A DNA stretch of 64,000 nucleotides from Psychrobacter sp. 28M-43 (GCF_014770435.1 NZ_CP061739.1:2852001-2916000), one strand, 5' to 3'; counted from the stretch's first letter, positions 20,944 through 30,856 are shown. A program made the numbers and translations. The notes: a model not told the origin generated them from the letters alone.

Positions 20944-22761
20944 TTAAATGGCTTTGGTACGTTCAGTCAACCATTCAAGCGCTGCACCTTCAACACGATC
21001 TTTTAGCTCTACGAAGACTTGGCTATGATAGTCATTTAGCCAATTTATCTCAGTTTGATCCAACAGTGACGGCTCAATCAGACGCGTGTCAATTGGGCAG
21101 TAAGTGATGGTTTCAAAGTTTAAGAAATCACCAAACTCTGTCTCAGTAGGCTTGGCAACTGGCGTATTTACTACCAAGTTCTCGATACGAATACCCCATT
21201 TACCTTCGCGGTATAGACCTGGCTCATTACTAGAAATCATACCGACTTTCATCGCGCGCTCTTTTGGCGTGCTTGCGCTATAGGCGATGACTTGTGGGCC
21301 TTCGTGCACGTTTAAGAAATAACCAACGCCGTGACCCGTACCATGACCATAGTCCATCTGTGCTTGCCACAATGGCGCACGGCAAATAGCATCGATCAAC
21401 GGTGAGGCGATACCATCAGGGAAATGGGCACGAGCCAGCGCAATGTGGGCTTTTAACACAATAGTAAAGTCGCGTTTATGCTCGGCAGTGACTTGTCCAA
21501 TACCAACTACGCGGGTGATATCAGTCGTACCGTTTTGATATTGTGCGCCTGAGTCAATCAGTAGCAATCCGCCTTCACCCTCGGCCACATCAAGGTAGCT
21601 GAATTTTTCTGGCGTTGCACGGTAATGTGGTAATGCGCCATTTTCGTTAAAGCCTGCGATGGTCGGGAAGCTTGGCGAGACATAATGCGGCTGACGACTG
21701 CGCACATCTATCAGCATGCTATCAACATCTAGCTCACTTAAACGCTCGCCGTTTGCTAGACGCTGCTCAAATGTGGCAAAAAACTCAGCTAAGGCAGCAC
21801 CATCTTGACGCATCGCTTCACGGACATGATCGATATCTGCATCTGATTTTACAGATTTGAGTAATGTGCTAGGTGCCATTTGCTCAATGAAGCCAATATC
21901 GTCTGCCATTTTTGAGAGCGTACCTACTGCGACTTTGCTCGGATCTAACAGTAGTAAATCGTCTGGCGTTAATGCACTCAATGCCTCTTGCACAGCAGAA
22001 TAGTCAGCCAGTGTGATACCGCTGTCTTTTAAACTCTGTGCAATATCTTCGCTTACTTTATCAGTATCAACAAACAACGTTGCTTTGTCTGCGTCAATCA
22101 ACATATGTGATAAGAATACCGGATTATAATCAACATCAGCACCGCGCAAGTTCGTCAACCAAGCGATATCGTCTAAGCTTGAAAGTAAATGATGGGTCGC
22201 ACCCGCTTCTGCCATGCCTTCGCGTACTGCAGCCAGCTTTGAGGTGGCAGACTGAGCAAGGAACTGCTCATCATGCGCGTATAATTTGGCCGCTGGTAGT
22301 GCTGGGCGATCTGTCCAAATCTCTGTCAGCACATCACGCTCAGTGATCAAAGTAATGTCATTGGCATCAAAAGCATTTAACAGGCGATCTTGCTCAGCGA
22401 TAGATAGTACGTTGCCGTCTACTGCTACGCTATCCCCTTCTTGCAAATGATCGGCTAGCCAGTCGATATGATTTGGCTGACCTGGCGCAAGCTTTTCTAA
22501 GGTAATACCTGTGCCTTCTAACTGGTCGGCAGCATGTACCCAATAACGGCTATCCGTCCATAGACCTGCAAAATCAGCAGTCACGACCAGCGTACCGACA
22601 GAACCAGTAAACCCTGATAGCCATAAGCGTGCTTGCCAGTACTCTGGTAGATATTCAGATAAATGGGGATCAGCAGAGGGTACGATAATTGCGGTGAGAT
22701 CTTGCGCGACTAAGGTGCTACGTAAATTAGCAATACGTTCGTGAATGGCTTGTTTATTCAT
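20944..22761 (-). CDS. Xaa-Pro aminopeptidase (aminopeptidase P, M24B)
   Basis: This 605-residue enzyme is the long, three-domain form of aminopeptidase P, like eukaryotic XPNPEP1 and unlike the 440-residue E. coli PepP. It removes N-terminal residues before proline. Two creatinase-like N-terminal domains (about 1-310) precede the pita-bread catalytic domain. The metal ligands are in LLIDSGAQYQNGTTDITR (two Asp), GHGTGHGVGYFLNVHEGP (His), SSNEPGLYREG (Glu) and GIRIENLV (Glu). AAGGA precedes the ATG. It has no signal peptide, so it is cytosolic. The peptide transporter gene lies next to it on the same strand. Confidence 0.93.
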   Translation of the reverse strand: MNKQAIHERIANLRSTLVAQDLTAIIVPSADPHLSEYLPEYWQARLWLSGFTGSVGTLVVTADFAGLWTDSRYWVHAADQLEGTGITLEKLAPGQPNHIDWLADHLQEGDSVAVDGNVLSIAEQDRLLNAFDANDITLITERDVLTEIWTDRPALPAAKLYAHDEQFLAQSATSKLAAVREGMAEAGATHHLLSSLDDIAWLTNLRGADVDYNPVFLSHMLIDADKATLFVDTDKVSEDIAQSLKDSGITLADYSAVQEALSALTPDDLLLLDPSKVAVGTLSKMADDIGFIEQMAPSTLLKSVKSDADIDHVREAMRQDGAALAEFFATFEQRLANGERLSELDVDSMLIDVRSRQPHYVSPSFPTIAGFNENGALPHYRATPEKFSYLDVAEGEGGLLLIDSGAQYQNGTTDITRVVGIGQVTAEHKRDFTIVLKAHIALARAHFPDGIASPLIDAICRAPLWQAQMDYGHGTGHGVGYFLNVHEGPQVIAYSASTPKERAMKVGMISSNEPGLYREGKWGIRIENLVVNTPVAKPTETEFGDFLNFETITYCPIDTRLIEPSLLDQTEINWLNDYHSQVFVELKDRVEGAALEWLTERTKAI

Positions 22762-23092
22762 TGAATGTGTCCTTATAGAAGTTATAAAAATTTGATGTTG
22801 GAGCGATTATTTACAATCGTCTTGTTCTAATAGTCGTCTTGTTTGAGTTCTTGATACCGCTTTAGTTGTAATAAGATATTTATCATTGATAGCAATTATT
22901 CAAGCAAGCAACCTATCTACTTATTTAGCTATCTAACTGTGTTTGCGTTGATAACTGCTTCTGCTTATCGAGCATAAAAAATTGAATTAATATAGGCTTC
23001 TAAAACGCTGTACTGCTGTTTATCGTGAGCTATCATTAGATGTTTGGGTAGATAGTAAGCTTTCAATGGCTTGTGCCAAATATCTCACTAAC
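22762..23092. other. Gene-free stretch between the peptide transporter and aminopeptidase genes
   Basis: It must contain the aminopeptidase promoter. I see no ORF, RNA gene or clear regulatory site. Confidence 0.4.
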
Positions 23093-23130
23093 TAAAACAA
23101 TAAAACGTGCTACCAGTAATGGTAACACGT
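23093..23130 (-). terminator. Peptide transporter terminator
   Basis: ACGTG-T-TACC pairs with GGTA-G-CACGT on the minus strand around ATTACT, with one mismatch. A T-rich tail, TTTATTGTTTT, follows. Confidence 0.7.
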
Positions 23131-23183
23131 CTCATCATGTGTCACTTGTACTGTTGTTAATCACAAATGTACATCAGATTATC

Positions 23184-24752
23184 TTATTGCTTGGCCAATT
23201 GCTTCTCTCGCTCGCTTTCTTTAAGCATCTTATTAATAGGTTTTGCTAGTATCAATAATAGTACAGCGGTAACTACCAAGAAGATGGTCATGGTAGTAAA
23301 TAGACCTGGTAAGCCTTCGATTTTGTCAGCAGATACATGCCCACCAAAGAAGGCTGCAACCAAATTACCCATAGCAATAGAAGCAAAGAACAACCCCATC
23401 ATTTGCCCTTGCATACCCTCTGGCGCCAATTTAGTCATGGCAGACAACCCAACTGGGCTTAATGCTAACTCACCTAGCGTCAATAATAATAAACTACCTA
23501 CCAACCATAGCGGCGATGCCAAGCCAGCACCAGGCGCTAAAATGCTTTTTGAGGCAAAAATCATCAAGGCAAAACCTGCAGCTGCCAGTAGCATACCGAG
23601 TGCAAACTTAGCCATACTGCTAGGCTCAAGACCGCGGTTACCAAGCTTGACCCAGATGATGCTAATGATAGGTGCCAATATTAAAATAAATAGTGGGTTC
23701 AATGACTGGAACCAAATACTTGGTATCTCAAATCCTAAAACATTTAGATCGGTATAACGATCGGCAAATAAGTTAAAAGACGTTGGCTGCTGCTCAAAGC
23801 TTGACCAGAACAGCGTCGAGCCAATGATTAAGACAAAGCAAATTAGTAAGCGTAGTTTGTCTGTCTTATCCAATCGTGGTGAGATAAACATAATAGCAAA
23901 ATACAAGATGACGACCGCAGCAATGATATACGTCATATACTCTGCAACCATCTCAGGATTGAACGATATCATACCGGTAGACACTAATAGCACTGCGGCT
24001 ACTAGCAAGGCGACAAAACCACCAACCCAGCGACCGATATTTTTGTAATGGTCATTAGATTTTTCCCACTCAGCAGAAATACCTTTAGCGCGTGCATAAC
24101 GCGTTAAGTTCTTTTGCGCGAAAAAACGATAAATCAGTAATGAGACAAGCATACCCAATCCGCCAACGCCAAAGCCGACATGCCACATGCCTTTTTCTTT
24201 GAATACGCCGACGATAAGTGCTGCTAATAACGCACCGATGTTAATACCCATATAAAACAAGGTAAAACCACCATCACGGCGAGAGTCGCCTTTAGGGTAT
24301 AAGGCGCCAACCATCACTGAGATACAGGTCTTAAATAACCCTGAACCCAAGACAATACAGATTAAACCAACAAAGAACAGCGTCATGCCAAACATCGCTG
24401 AAAGCGCGATACACAAGTGACCAAGGGCAATAATAATACTGCCCCACCATAACGCACGCTCTTGACCTAGCCAGTTATCTGCCAACCAACCACCTGGTAC
24501 TGCTGCTAAGTATAACGAACCCGCAAAAATACCATAAATAGCAGAGGCAGTGACTTCATCGAAGCCAAAACCGCCACTGCTCACTGTTGCCACCATAAAT
24601 AAAACTAATAGTGGACGAATACTATAATAGGAGAATCGCTCCCACATTTCGGTAAAAAACAATGAGCGTAAGGGCGCAGGATGTCCCATAAAGCCATTGT
24701 CTAGTGCTTCTAGCTCTGCTGCACTAGCCCCCGAATTTGTTTCTGTGCCCAT
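23184..24752 (-). CDS. POT-family proton-coupled oligopeptide transporter
   Basis: This 522-residue inner-membrane protein belongs to the POT/PTR2 family of di- and tripeptide:proton symporters. The signature FFTEMWERFSYYSIRPLLVLF lies near residues 32-52, with the ExxER-type motif of the first helix in TEMWERFSYY. A second PTR2 signature, FTLFYMGINIGALLAALIVG, is near 162. About 14 membrane spans are expected. AAAGGA precedes the ATG. Together with the adjacent cytosolic aminopeptidase P it suggests uptake and breakdown of proline-containing peptides. The exact paralogue (DtpA, DtpB or other) is not resolved. Confidence 0.93.
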   Translation of the reverse strand: MGTETNSGASAAELEALDNGFMGHPAPLRSLFFTEMWERFSYYSIRPLLVLFMVATVSSGGFGFDEVTASAIYGIFAGSLYLAAVPGGWLADNWLGQERALWWGSIIIALGHLCIALSAMFGMTLFFVGLICIVLGSGLFKTCISVMVGALYPKGDSRRDGGFTLFYMGINIGALLAALIVGVFKEKGMWHVGFGVGGLGMLVSLLIYRFFAQKNLTRYARAKGISAEWEKSNDHYKNIGRWVGGFVALLVAAVLLVSTGMISFNPEMVAEYMTYIIAAVVILYFAIMFISPRLDKTDKLRLLICFVLIIGSTLFWSSFEQQPTSFNLFADRYTDLNVLGFEIPSIWFQSLNPLFILILAPIISIIWVKLGNRGLEPSSMAKFALGMLLAAAGFALMIFASKSILAPGAGLASPLWLVGSLLLLTLGELALSPVGLSAMTKLAPEGMQGQMMGLFFASIAMGNLVAAFFGGHVSADKIEGLPGLFTTMTIFLVVTAVLLLILAKPINKMLKESEREKQLAKQ

Positions 24753-24884
24753 AACTTTATTCCTTTAAAGATCATATTTGTAATGACCAAACCCCTGATT
24801 ATCCAGATGGACGGTCATATAGGCGGAACATTGTTTCACTTGGCTATAATCAAGTAAAGAAAGAACTGGTCAAAAATTACACAA

Positions 24885-24942
24885 ATACCCATAAAAAAAG
24901 CCCGCTCTCAATGGTTGAGAACGGACTCTTTTTATGGGTATC
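24885..24942 (-). terminator. Nested hairpin terminator of the Ala/Glu-rich gene
   Basis: An inner stem, GTCCGTTCTCAACC with GGTTGAGAGCGGGC-like pairing, and an outer ATACCCATAAA/TTTATGGGTAT stem surround a T-run on the minus strand. Confidence 0.78.
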
Positions 24943-25051
24943 TAAGACAGTAATATTATGCTTATAGCACTGTTGATACAGACTTCATAATGCAGCTCAT
25001 TTAACAATCGAGTGGCACTATTTTAGATTATTGACATAGTCATACTACAGC

Positions 25052-25510
25052 TTACTGTGCTGCGGTCTCGTCAGTAGCGTCGCCAGCATTCCCAGCATCT
25101 ACATCACCATCCGCTTGCTCAGCTGTCAAATCAGCATCGGCAACAGCGGCTTGGCTTACAGTACCAGAGGCCGTTGCGGTACCAGCTTCTGCGGTGACAA
25201 CTGCACTATCTGCATCTGCCGCTGGTGTTACGGTTGCATCTGCTGCATTATCAGGCACTGTAGCATCTGACGCTTCTTCTGTTGTTGCAGCTTCTGCATC
25301 GGCTGGAGCCGCTTCTTCTTCAGTAGCAGTAGCTTCTGCTTCATCTGCCGCAGCTGATGCTTCAGTTGTCTCAGCAGTGATATGCTCGCCTGCTGGACGC
25401 AAAAATGCAGAAACACCAATAAGTAAGACAATACCTAAGAACATGGCAATGCCACCTAAAGCGAATAACAGCTCTTTTTTTGGATTGTTATTAACGATAC
25501 CTTCTGACAT
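25052..25510 (-). CDS. Membrane-anchored Ala/Glu-rich low-complexity protein
   Basis: This 152-residue protein has one membrane helix at about residues 14-37 (LLFALGGIAMFLGIVLLIG) after a short Lys-containing N-terminus. The remaining 110 residues are an Ala, Glu, Asp and Thr-rich tail without Cys, Trp or aromatic residues. I recognise no family. The topology suggests a small inner-membrane protein with a disordered acidic domain, facing the periplasm by the charge rule. A terminator follows. The strong in-frame composition and the terminator support it as a real gene, although the tail would drift in length between strains. Confidence 0.65.
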   Translation of the reverse strand: MSEGIVNNNPKKELLFALGGIAMFLGIVLLIGVSAFLRPAGEHITAETTEASAAADEAEATATEEEAAPADAEAATTEEASDATVPDNAADATVTPAADADSAVVTAEAGTATASGTVSQAAVADADLTAEQADGDVDAGNAGDATDETAAQ

Positions 25511-25579
25511 ACCTTATCCACCTTGCACAAAATATTTGAAATATTGACCTATTATATCGCAATTTATACTGATTTGTGA

Positions 25580-25603
25580 AAACCCTTAAGTATTTAAAGG
25601 GTT
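25580..25603 (-). terminator. Possible lnt terminator
   Basis: AAACCCTT pairs with AAGGGTTT on the minus strand, with only a short T-tail (TTTTC). This is a weak call. Confidence 0.4.
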
Positions 25604-25702
25604 TATTATCCACAATTTAAATATCCATTTTTGGCACTTGTGACAGCTAACTACTTAATCAGTTATCTATTATTCGCTATCAACACATCTTACTTAACAG
25701 TA

Positions 25703-27277
25703 CTACTTAACCAAACGTACTGGAGTCTTCGGACGTTTACCCAAATAGCTAAGTATCAGCAACAGTGCCATGATAAACAAAATAGGAGATTGACCAAAGC
25801 GCATGAATGGCGTGTTGCCAACTCGCGCCTGGATATCACCGCGCAATACAGTACGCTCAAACTGCGGTGCACGCTCTACGATACGACCTTTATGGTCGAT
25901 AATAGCCGTCACACCTGTGTTGGTCGCACGCATAAACCAGCGGCCGTTCTCTAACGCGCGCATCTGTACCATCTGTAGATGCTGTAGTGGACCTGCTGAC
26001 GTACCAAACCAAGCATCGTTTGAGATGGTCAATAAGAAGTCCGTGCCAATGGCGTTTTTGCGCGTGGTATCTGGATAGGCCACTTCATAACAGATGGCTG
26101 CACCTAAATTATGCCCTCGCACACGTAGCGGCGACTGCTGATCACTGCCGCGACTATAGCTCATAATGTCTTGGCTGCCTGCCAGATTAGGCAGAATATC
26201 AAGCACTCCTTGGAATGGAATGTATTCCCCAAATGGCACCAGACGTTGCTTTTTATACAGCCCCTCTGCCTGTGCCCCTAGCGCTATCACGCTATTGTAG
26301 AACGGCGGATATTTATCTGTACTGGCATCAAACGCTGCTTCATCCTTATAAGGAATACCAGTCACCCATGTCGTGTCAGTCTCTTTGGCCATCGCGACCA
26401 TTTCACTGATAAAACCAACAGCTTCTGTCTGAAACATAGGAATCGACGATTCAGGCCACAGCACGATGTCACGTCCCCACTCGTCACGGGTCAACGTTGC
26501 ATAGATTTTTAGCGTCTCAATCTGATATTCGGTGAGCCATTTTAGATCTTGCGGGATATTGCCTTGAATCAAAGATACCGATAGATCAGGAGTGCCTTTT
26601 GGTTTGGTCCACTGCGGATTGATCAACCATAGCGCGCTACTAATGATTAACAATGCTATCGATGGAATCATATAGCCACCGCGGCGACGCAATAGCTCAA
26701 CAATACTGGCAGCCAATAATACCGCTACAAAAGAAACCGCAAAGACACCAGCCACAGGCGCGAGCGACGACAACCAGTACTGCTCAGTAAAAGCATAACC
26801 AACGAATAGCCAAGGAAAACCAGTAAATAGCCACGTTTTCATCCACTCTTGGAGTATCCACAGGGCGGCAAAAGATAACGGCTGCTTGCCGACCACACGA
26901 TTAAAGATGAGCGCCAAAAAGCCATGGAACAATCCCATGCCTAGACCCATGAGCGCAATCATAATCAGCGCAAGCCATGCGGGTGTATCGCCATAAACGT
27001 GTATCGAGGTGTATAGCCAAAACGCGCCAACACACCATAGCCCTGTACCGTAGGCCTGACCGATTAGAAAGGCGCGGCGACCTGTCATCGCTGGTACCAA
27101 TAACGCATATAAGATGGCAGGTGATACCAAGGCAACGGGCCAAATGCCATAAGGCGCGAGCGCGAGTATGAAAGCTGCCCCTGCCAGCCAAGCTATTAGT
27201 ACCGTCAACCCCATATGTAAACCTTTTGGCTTATCGGGGTTCAGACGTTTTTGCAAATCAACAGTAGACAGACGCAT
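25703..27277 (-). CDS. lnt: Apolipoprotein N-acyltransferase
   Basis: Lnt adds the third acyl chain to the N-terminal cysteine of lipoproteins at the periplasmic face of the inner membrane. The 524-residue protein has six to eight N-terminal membrane helices, then a nitrilase-like domain. The catalytic triad is visible as Glu in VLWPESSIP, Lys in the YKKQRLVPFGEYIPF loop and Cys in LGAAICYEVAYP. A last C-terminal helix (PILFIMALLLILSYLG) anchors it. corC lies upstream on the same strand, the usual corC-lnt pairing, although a hairpin separates them. Confidence 0.95.
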   Translation of the reverse strand: MRLSTVDLQKRLNPDKPKGLHMGLTVLIAWLAGAAFILALAPYGIWPVALVSPAILYALLVPAMTGRRAFLIGQAYGTGLWCVGAFWLYTSIHVYGDTPAWLALIMIALMGLGMGLFHGFLALIFNRVVGKQPLSFAALWILQEWMKTWLFTGFPWLFVGYAFTEQYWLSSLAPVAGVFAVSFVAVLLAASIVELLRRRGGYMIPSIALLIISSALWLINPQWTKPKGTPDLSVSLIQGNIPQDLKWLTEYQIETLKIYATLTRDEWGRDIVLWPESSIPMFQTEAVGFISEMVAMAKETDTTWVTGIPYKDEAAFDASTDKYPPFYNSVIALGAQAEGLYKKQRLVPFGEYIPFQGVLDILPNLAGSQDIMSYSRGSDQQSPLRVRGHNLGAAICYEVAYPDTTRKNAIGTDFLLTISNDAWFGTSAGPLQHLQMVQMRALENGRWFMRATNTGVTAIIDHKGRIVERAPQFERTVLRGDIQARVGNTPFMRFGQSPILFIMALLLILSYLGKRPKTPVRLVK

Positions 27278-27465
27278 AGCAGTTATCCAAAACCATATTT
27301 TCTAAAATTTCTCAGCTGAGCGATGAGATAACACTCACGCAAAATCTGACTGCACAATGCTTTATGCAGGGCTACAAATAAAACCCACCCATGATACCAG
27401 TCAAAACCTACAAGTGGGTAAATTTGCGTAGCTAAAACCTCATTCTAAAGTTCAAAAGGCAGAAA

Positions 27466-27496
27466 GCAAAAAACACGATTTTTCATCGTGTTTTTA
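27466..27496. terminator. Hairpin terminator between corC and lnt
   Basis: AAAACACGAT pairs with ATCGTGTTTT around TTTTC, with A and T runs on either side. It could reduce read-through from corC into lnt. Confidence 0.65.
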
Positions 27497-27551
27497 TTAA
27501 TTTGCTAACAAGTTTTATTCATTGACCAACTATCGTGACACTATAAGCAAG

Positions 27552-28451
27552 CTAGTGGCTGCCTATCAATATCTGTTGCTCAGCATTGGTTTTGGTCAGC
27601 TCTAGATTTTGGATAAATCGCCCTTCTACATCGGTAATGGTGATTTTCCAATCATCTATCACGACGCTCTCGCCTTCTAAATCACCAACGAAGCCAAGCG
27701 CTTGCATGACCAGACCGCCCATCGTATCGACATCGGTATCGTCAAAACGACTACCCAGCTCATCATTACAGTCTTCGATTACTGTAGACGCTTGAACACG
27801 CCATGTATTTGGTTTTTCTGGATCAGGGACAATGTTATTGATATCGCTGTCTTCATCAAAGTCATCATGCTCATCGACGATGTCGCCAACGATTTCTTCC
27901 AACAAATCTTCCATGGTGACCACACCACCGAAGTTACCAAACTCATCAACGACAATCGCCATATGTACTTGGGTGCGCTGCAATGAGCGTAGCAAGGTAT
28001 CAGAACGAGCCGTCTCACTGATATATAACGGCTGGCGCACCAAGTCTCTGAGACGCTTACTGTCAATTTTGTCTTCTTGGTTGCGAACCATATGTACCAG
28101 AATCGGAATCAAGTCTTTTGCCAATAAGATACCGATGACTGCATCATCATCTTGACTGTCAAAAACAGGATAGCGTGAGTGAGTGGTCTCAAGAATGATG
28201 TCCATCACTTCGGCAAGACTGGTGCTCTCGTGCAGGCCAATCACTTGCGGACGCGGCGTCATGATTTCGCGGACTTGTGTCGCAGGCAAATCTAGCACGC
28301 CTTCTAACATATCGACCGTATCAGGCTCTAAAAACTGGCGCGAGTCTTGTACCAGACGAATCAATTCATCACGGGTTTCGGGGGCGGTCGATAGCCAGCG
28401 TTTTAAGCCGCGCATCGACCAACTACTCGGGCTGGGAGTGTCGTCAGACAT
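27552..28451 (-). CDS. corC: CBS-domain transport-associated protein CorC
   Basis: This 299-residue CorC/HlyC protein lacks the DUF21 membrane domain, as CorC does. It has two CBS domains at about residues 65-195 (REIMTPRPQVIGL, then MAIVVDEFGNFGGVVTMEDLLEE) and the C-terminal CorC_HlyC domain (TVIEDCNDELG, TMGGLVMQALG). It is linked to magnesium and cobalt efflux and envelope integrity in enterics. It is cytosolic. The start is ATG 28451 (MSDDTPS); no strong ribosome site is visible close to it. It lies upstream of lnt. Confidence 0.93.
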   Translation of the reverse strand: MSDDTPSPSSWSMRGLKRWLSTAPETRDELIRLVQDSRQFLEPDTVDMLEGVLDLPATQVREIMTPRPQVIGLHESTSLAEVMDIILETTHSRYPVFDSQDDDAVIGILLAKDLIPILVHMVRNQEDKIDSKRLRDLVRQPLYISETARSDTLLRSLQRTQVHMAIVVDEFGNFGGVVTMEDLLEEIVGDIVDEHDDFDEDSDINNIVPDPEKPNTWRVQASTVIEDCNDELGSRFDDTDVDTMGGLVMQALGFVGDLEGESVVIDDWKITITDVEGRFIQNLELTKTNAEQQILIGSH

Positions 28452-28739
28452 GATGGTGTGATTTAACCTCTTTAGTTAATAAAAATTAGAATAGTATTCA
28501 ATAGAAAAACGAACAATACTCAATAAAAAAACAAGTAGAGCCTAGATGGGGATAAAAGTCGCAAATAAAACAGCTGGTTTGTTATTAATTAATGGATGAA
28601 TAACAAATTTGCTAGTACAAATTAGCTTCACTTTATCGCAAGGCTCACCGACATTCAACGACAAATTCACTCAAATTGTATTGTCAGCGTGTTATAAACT
28701 TTGCTATGGTCAAAGCCTTTATTTATCAAAGCAAACCCT

Positions 28740-30074
28740 ATGTCGCTACGTTCCGTTTTTTCTCGCTTATTCTCGTCGCGTTCACGCAGTCGACTGTCAG
28801 ACAGTCGTGGCTTAGAGAGCCGTGGTTTAGAAAGTGCTGACTTGAAACGCGAAACATTAGAACGTAAACAGCCAAAGCCTACATGGCGCCAGCGTCTTGT
28901 GACTTTTTTAATTGCCGTTACGTTATTGTTATCAGCGCTATGGTTATTACTCGCGATTTGGTATCAATACGGCGTCAGCTCAGTATTAACTTGGCTTGCG
29001 ACAATAGCAATTGTAGGCATATTAGCTGCGCTGCTAAGTACACGTTATTGGGATGTCGTCACAAGAGTATTGCACAGTGACTCACTATCTAATAAAAAAT
29101 CAATTAGCAAAGGCACAGCAACCAAACTACTTATCGGCGTATATGGCGCTATTTGGCTGGTAGGTCTAGGTTGGTTTTTTTCTATCGAACCAAAACAAGA
29201 TCGAGAATGGATGGCTGAGGTCGACCAGCGGATCTCTTATGAGCGCGATGCGACTAACCCTGATTTAATTACCTTAACCAATGTTCGTAACTTTGATTGG
29301 CAAACTGAAGAAGACGCCACCGAGCACTGGGATACCCGTACGATTGATCTGTCTAAATTATCTGGCGTGGATGTGACTAACTCTTATTGGATGGGGCCAC
29401 TTATTGCGCATACATTGGTTAGCTTTCGATTTGAAGATGATAGACCACTTGCCTTCTCATTTGAGATACGTAAAGAAGATGGTGAGTCGTTCTCTGCGCT
29501 GGCTGGGTTTTTTCGACGTTATGAGCTGAGCCTCATTGCTGCAGAAGAGCGTGACATTATCTATACTCGCAGCAATGCGCGTGGCGAGCAGGTTTATTTG
29601 TTTCCTATTAGCAATTTGCAACAGCATGAAGTGAGGTCGCTGTTTGAGTCTTATCTGACTGCGGCTGATGATTTGAACGCTAAACCTGCTTGGTACAATA
29701 CACTGATTAGCAACTGTACCAATATTATCTTTTATATGGCGCGTATCGTCAGTGGCGATCGTTTGCCATGGGATTATCGAATTTGGGTCTCTGGTTGGTT
29801 ACCGAACTATCTATATGATGTGGGCATGTTGGATGCGGCTCCAGAAAAGGACAACCAGCCTTGGTCAATGAACACGTGGTATGAGCGTACCCATATCAAC
29901 CCAAAAGCAAAAGGCTTTGATAATCAAGTCAACTCACAGTCTGATATCGATAGAGATAAAAACAGCCGTAAATTCTCACAGCAGATTCGTCAAGATATTC
30001 CGATACCAGCATTGGCTAACTCGCAAGCCAGTGCTGAAGCAAAGGCCAAATCTACTGCTCAGGTATCTAACTAA
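28740..30074 (+). CDS. DUF4105 membrane protein
   Basis: The start is ATG 28740, because the only more upstream start in frame is a TTG; the protein then has 444 residues. Three hydrophobic helices occupy about residues 55-75, 82-103 and 122-140, and a basic, Arg/Ser-rich N-terminus precedes them. The rest is a DUF4105 domain with the conserved NTLISNCTNIIFYMARIVSG, whose Cys is thought to be catalytic-like because the fold resembles NlpC/P60-type thiol enzymes. The tail (from about 400) is polar. It probably faces the periplasm; its function is unknown. It converges on the YcgN-family gene with only 7 bases between. Confidence 0.8.
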   Translation: MSLRSVFSRLFSSRSRSRLSDSRGLESRGLESADLKRETLERKQPKPTWRQRLVTFLIAVTLLLSALWLLLAIWYQYGVSSVLTWLATIAIVGILAALLSTRYWDVVTRVLHSDSLSNKKSISKGTATKLLIGVYGAIWLVGLGWFFSIEPKQDREWMAEVDQRISYERDATNPDLITLTNVRNFDWQTEEDATEHWDTRTIDLSKLSGVDVTNSYWMGPLIAHTLVSFRFEDDRPLAFSFEIRKEDGESFSALAGFFRRYELSLIAAEERDIIYTRSNARGEQVYLFPISNLQQHEVRSLFESYLTAADDLNAKPAWYNTLISNCTNIIFYMARIVSGDRLPWDYRIWVSGWLPNYLYDVGMLDAAPEKDNQPWSMNTWYERTHINPKAKGFDNQVNSQSDIDRDKNSRKFSQQIRQDIPIPALANSQASAEAKAKSTAQVSN

Positions 30075-30081
30075 CTGTAGA

Positions 30082-30711
30082 CTAAGGGTTAACCCAGTTA
30101 ACCACCCGCGTTTCCATCTCTTCATCAGACATACCGATTTCCGTGACACAGCGACCGGCGACGCCCACGTTGGCCGCTCGCATTTGTTGTTGTGTTACCA
30201 CAGCATCCCCAGTCAATAATAAATGCCAACTTGGTAAGCCCTGCCCTTTATACAAACGCTTATAAGCGCAGTGCGATGGTAGCCACATCATCTTGGGTAA
30301 GTTGTCCATAGTCAGCTGAATACAGTCTGGTACGTGCTCCTGACGCGTTGCATAGTGACTGCAATATCCCGTCGCGCAGTCCATCAACTGGCAGGTGACA
30401 TCGGTATATTCGACCAGCTCCTCATCCACATTGCCGCTTTCATCTTCATCGATGTACTTAATCAAGCAACAACTGCCGCAACCATCACACAGCGCTTCCC
30501 ACTCGCTATGGTTTAGTTCTGTTAACGCAAATCGCGACCAAAACTGCGGACGTAGTGGCTCGGACTCATACTTAGAGTCAGCATCAGCATTAGAATCGAC
30601 ATCGGCACTATCAGGGCACAAACTCACCGATTGCGCAGGCTTGGCCGTCGCATCGAGATCTAAGTTCAAGTCAGATTGGTCATTATTTTTGTTTAAAAAA
30701 TTTATAGTCAT
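30082..30711 (-). CDS. YcgN-family cysteine cluster protein (UPF0260)
   Basis: The core, from RFALTELNHSEWEALCDGCGSCC at about residue 61, matches the YcgN/UPF0260 family, a set of Cys-rich proteins related to CxxC-x(8)-CxxC zinc or iron binders. Cysteines lie in DGCGSCC, VTCQLMDCATGYC, PDCIQL and PSHCAY. The first 60 residues are an Asp/Ser-rich extension with no homologue I know, including DSADVDSNADADS. The function is unknown in the family. There is no terminator between it and the convergent DUF4105 gene, so their transcripts may overlap. Confidence 0.85.
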   Translation of the reverse strand: MTINFLNKNNDQSDLNLDLDATAKPAQSVSLCPDSADVDSNADADSKYESEPLRPQFWSRFALTELNHSEWEALCDGCGSCCLIKYIDEDESGNVDEELVEYTDVTCQLMDCATGYCSHYATRQEHVPDCIQLTMDNLPKMMWLPSHCAYKRLYKGQGLPSWHLLLTGDAVVTQQQMRAANVGVAGRCVTEIGMSDEEMETRVVNWVNP

Positions 30712-30856
30712 AAAGTCGCAGTAGCATTTTGATAAAGAGCGTTACAGTATTATAGCTGTTTTTGCTAGACATGGGCGTTAAGGTAGTACGAGTTAGAAAA
30801 ACGAACCATCACAATGACGAATAATTAAAACTCACAACATAAAAAAGGACAATAAT

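Noticed and set aside
25194..25547. Ser/Ala-rich plus-strand frame over the Ala/Glu-rich gene
   Set aside because: Shadow of a low-complexity gene. The minus-strand reading has a real membrane anchor and a terminator.
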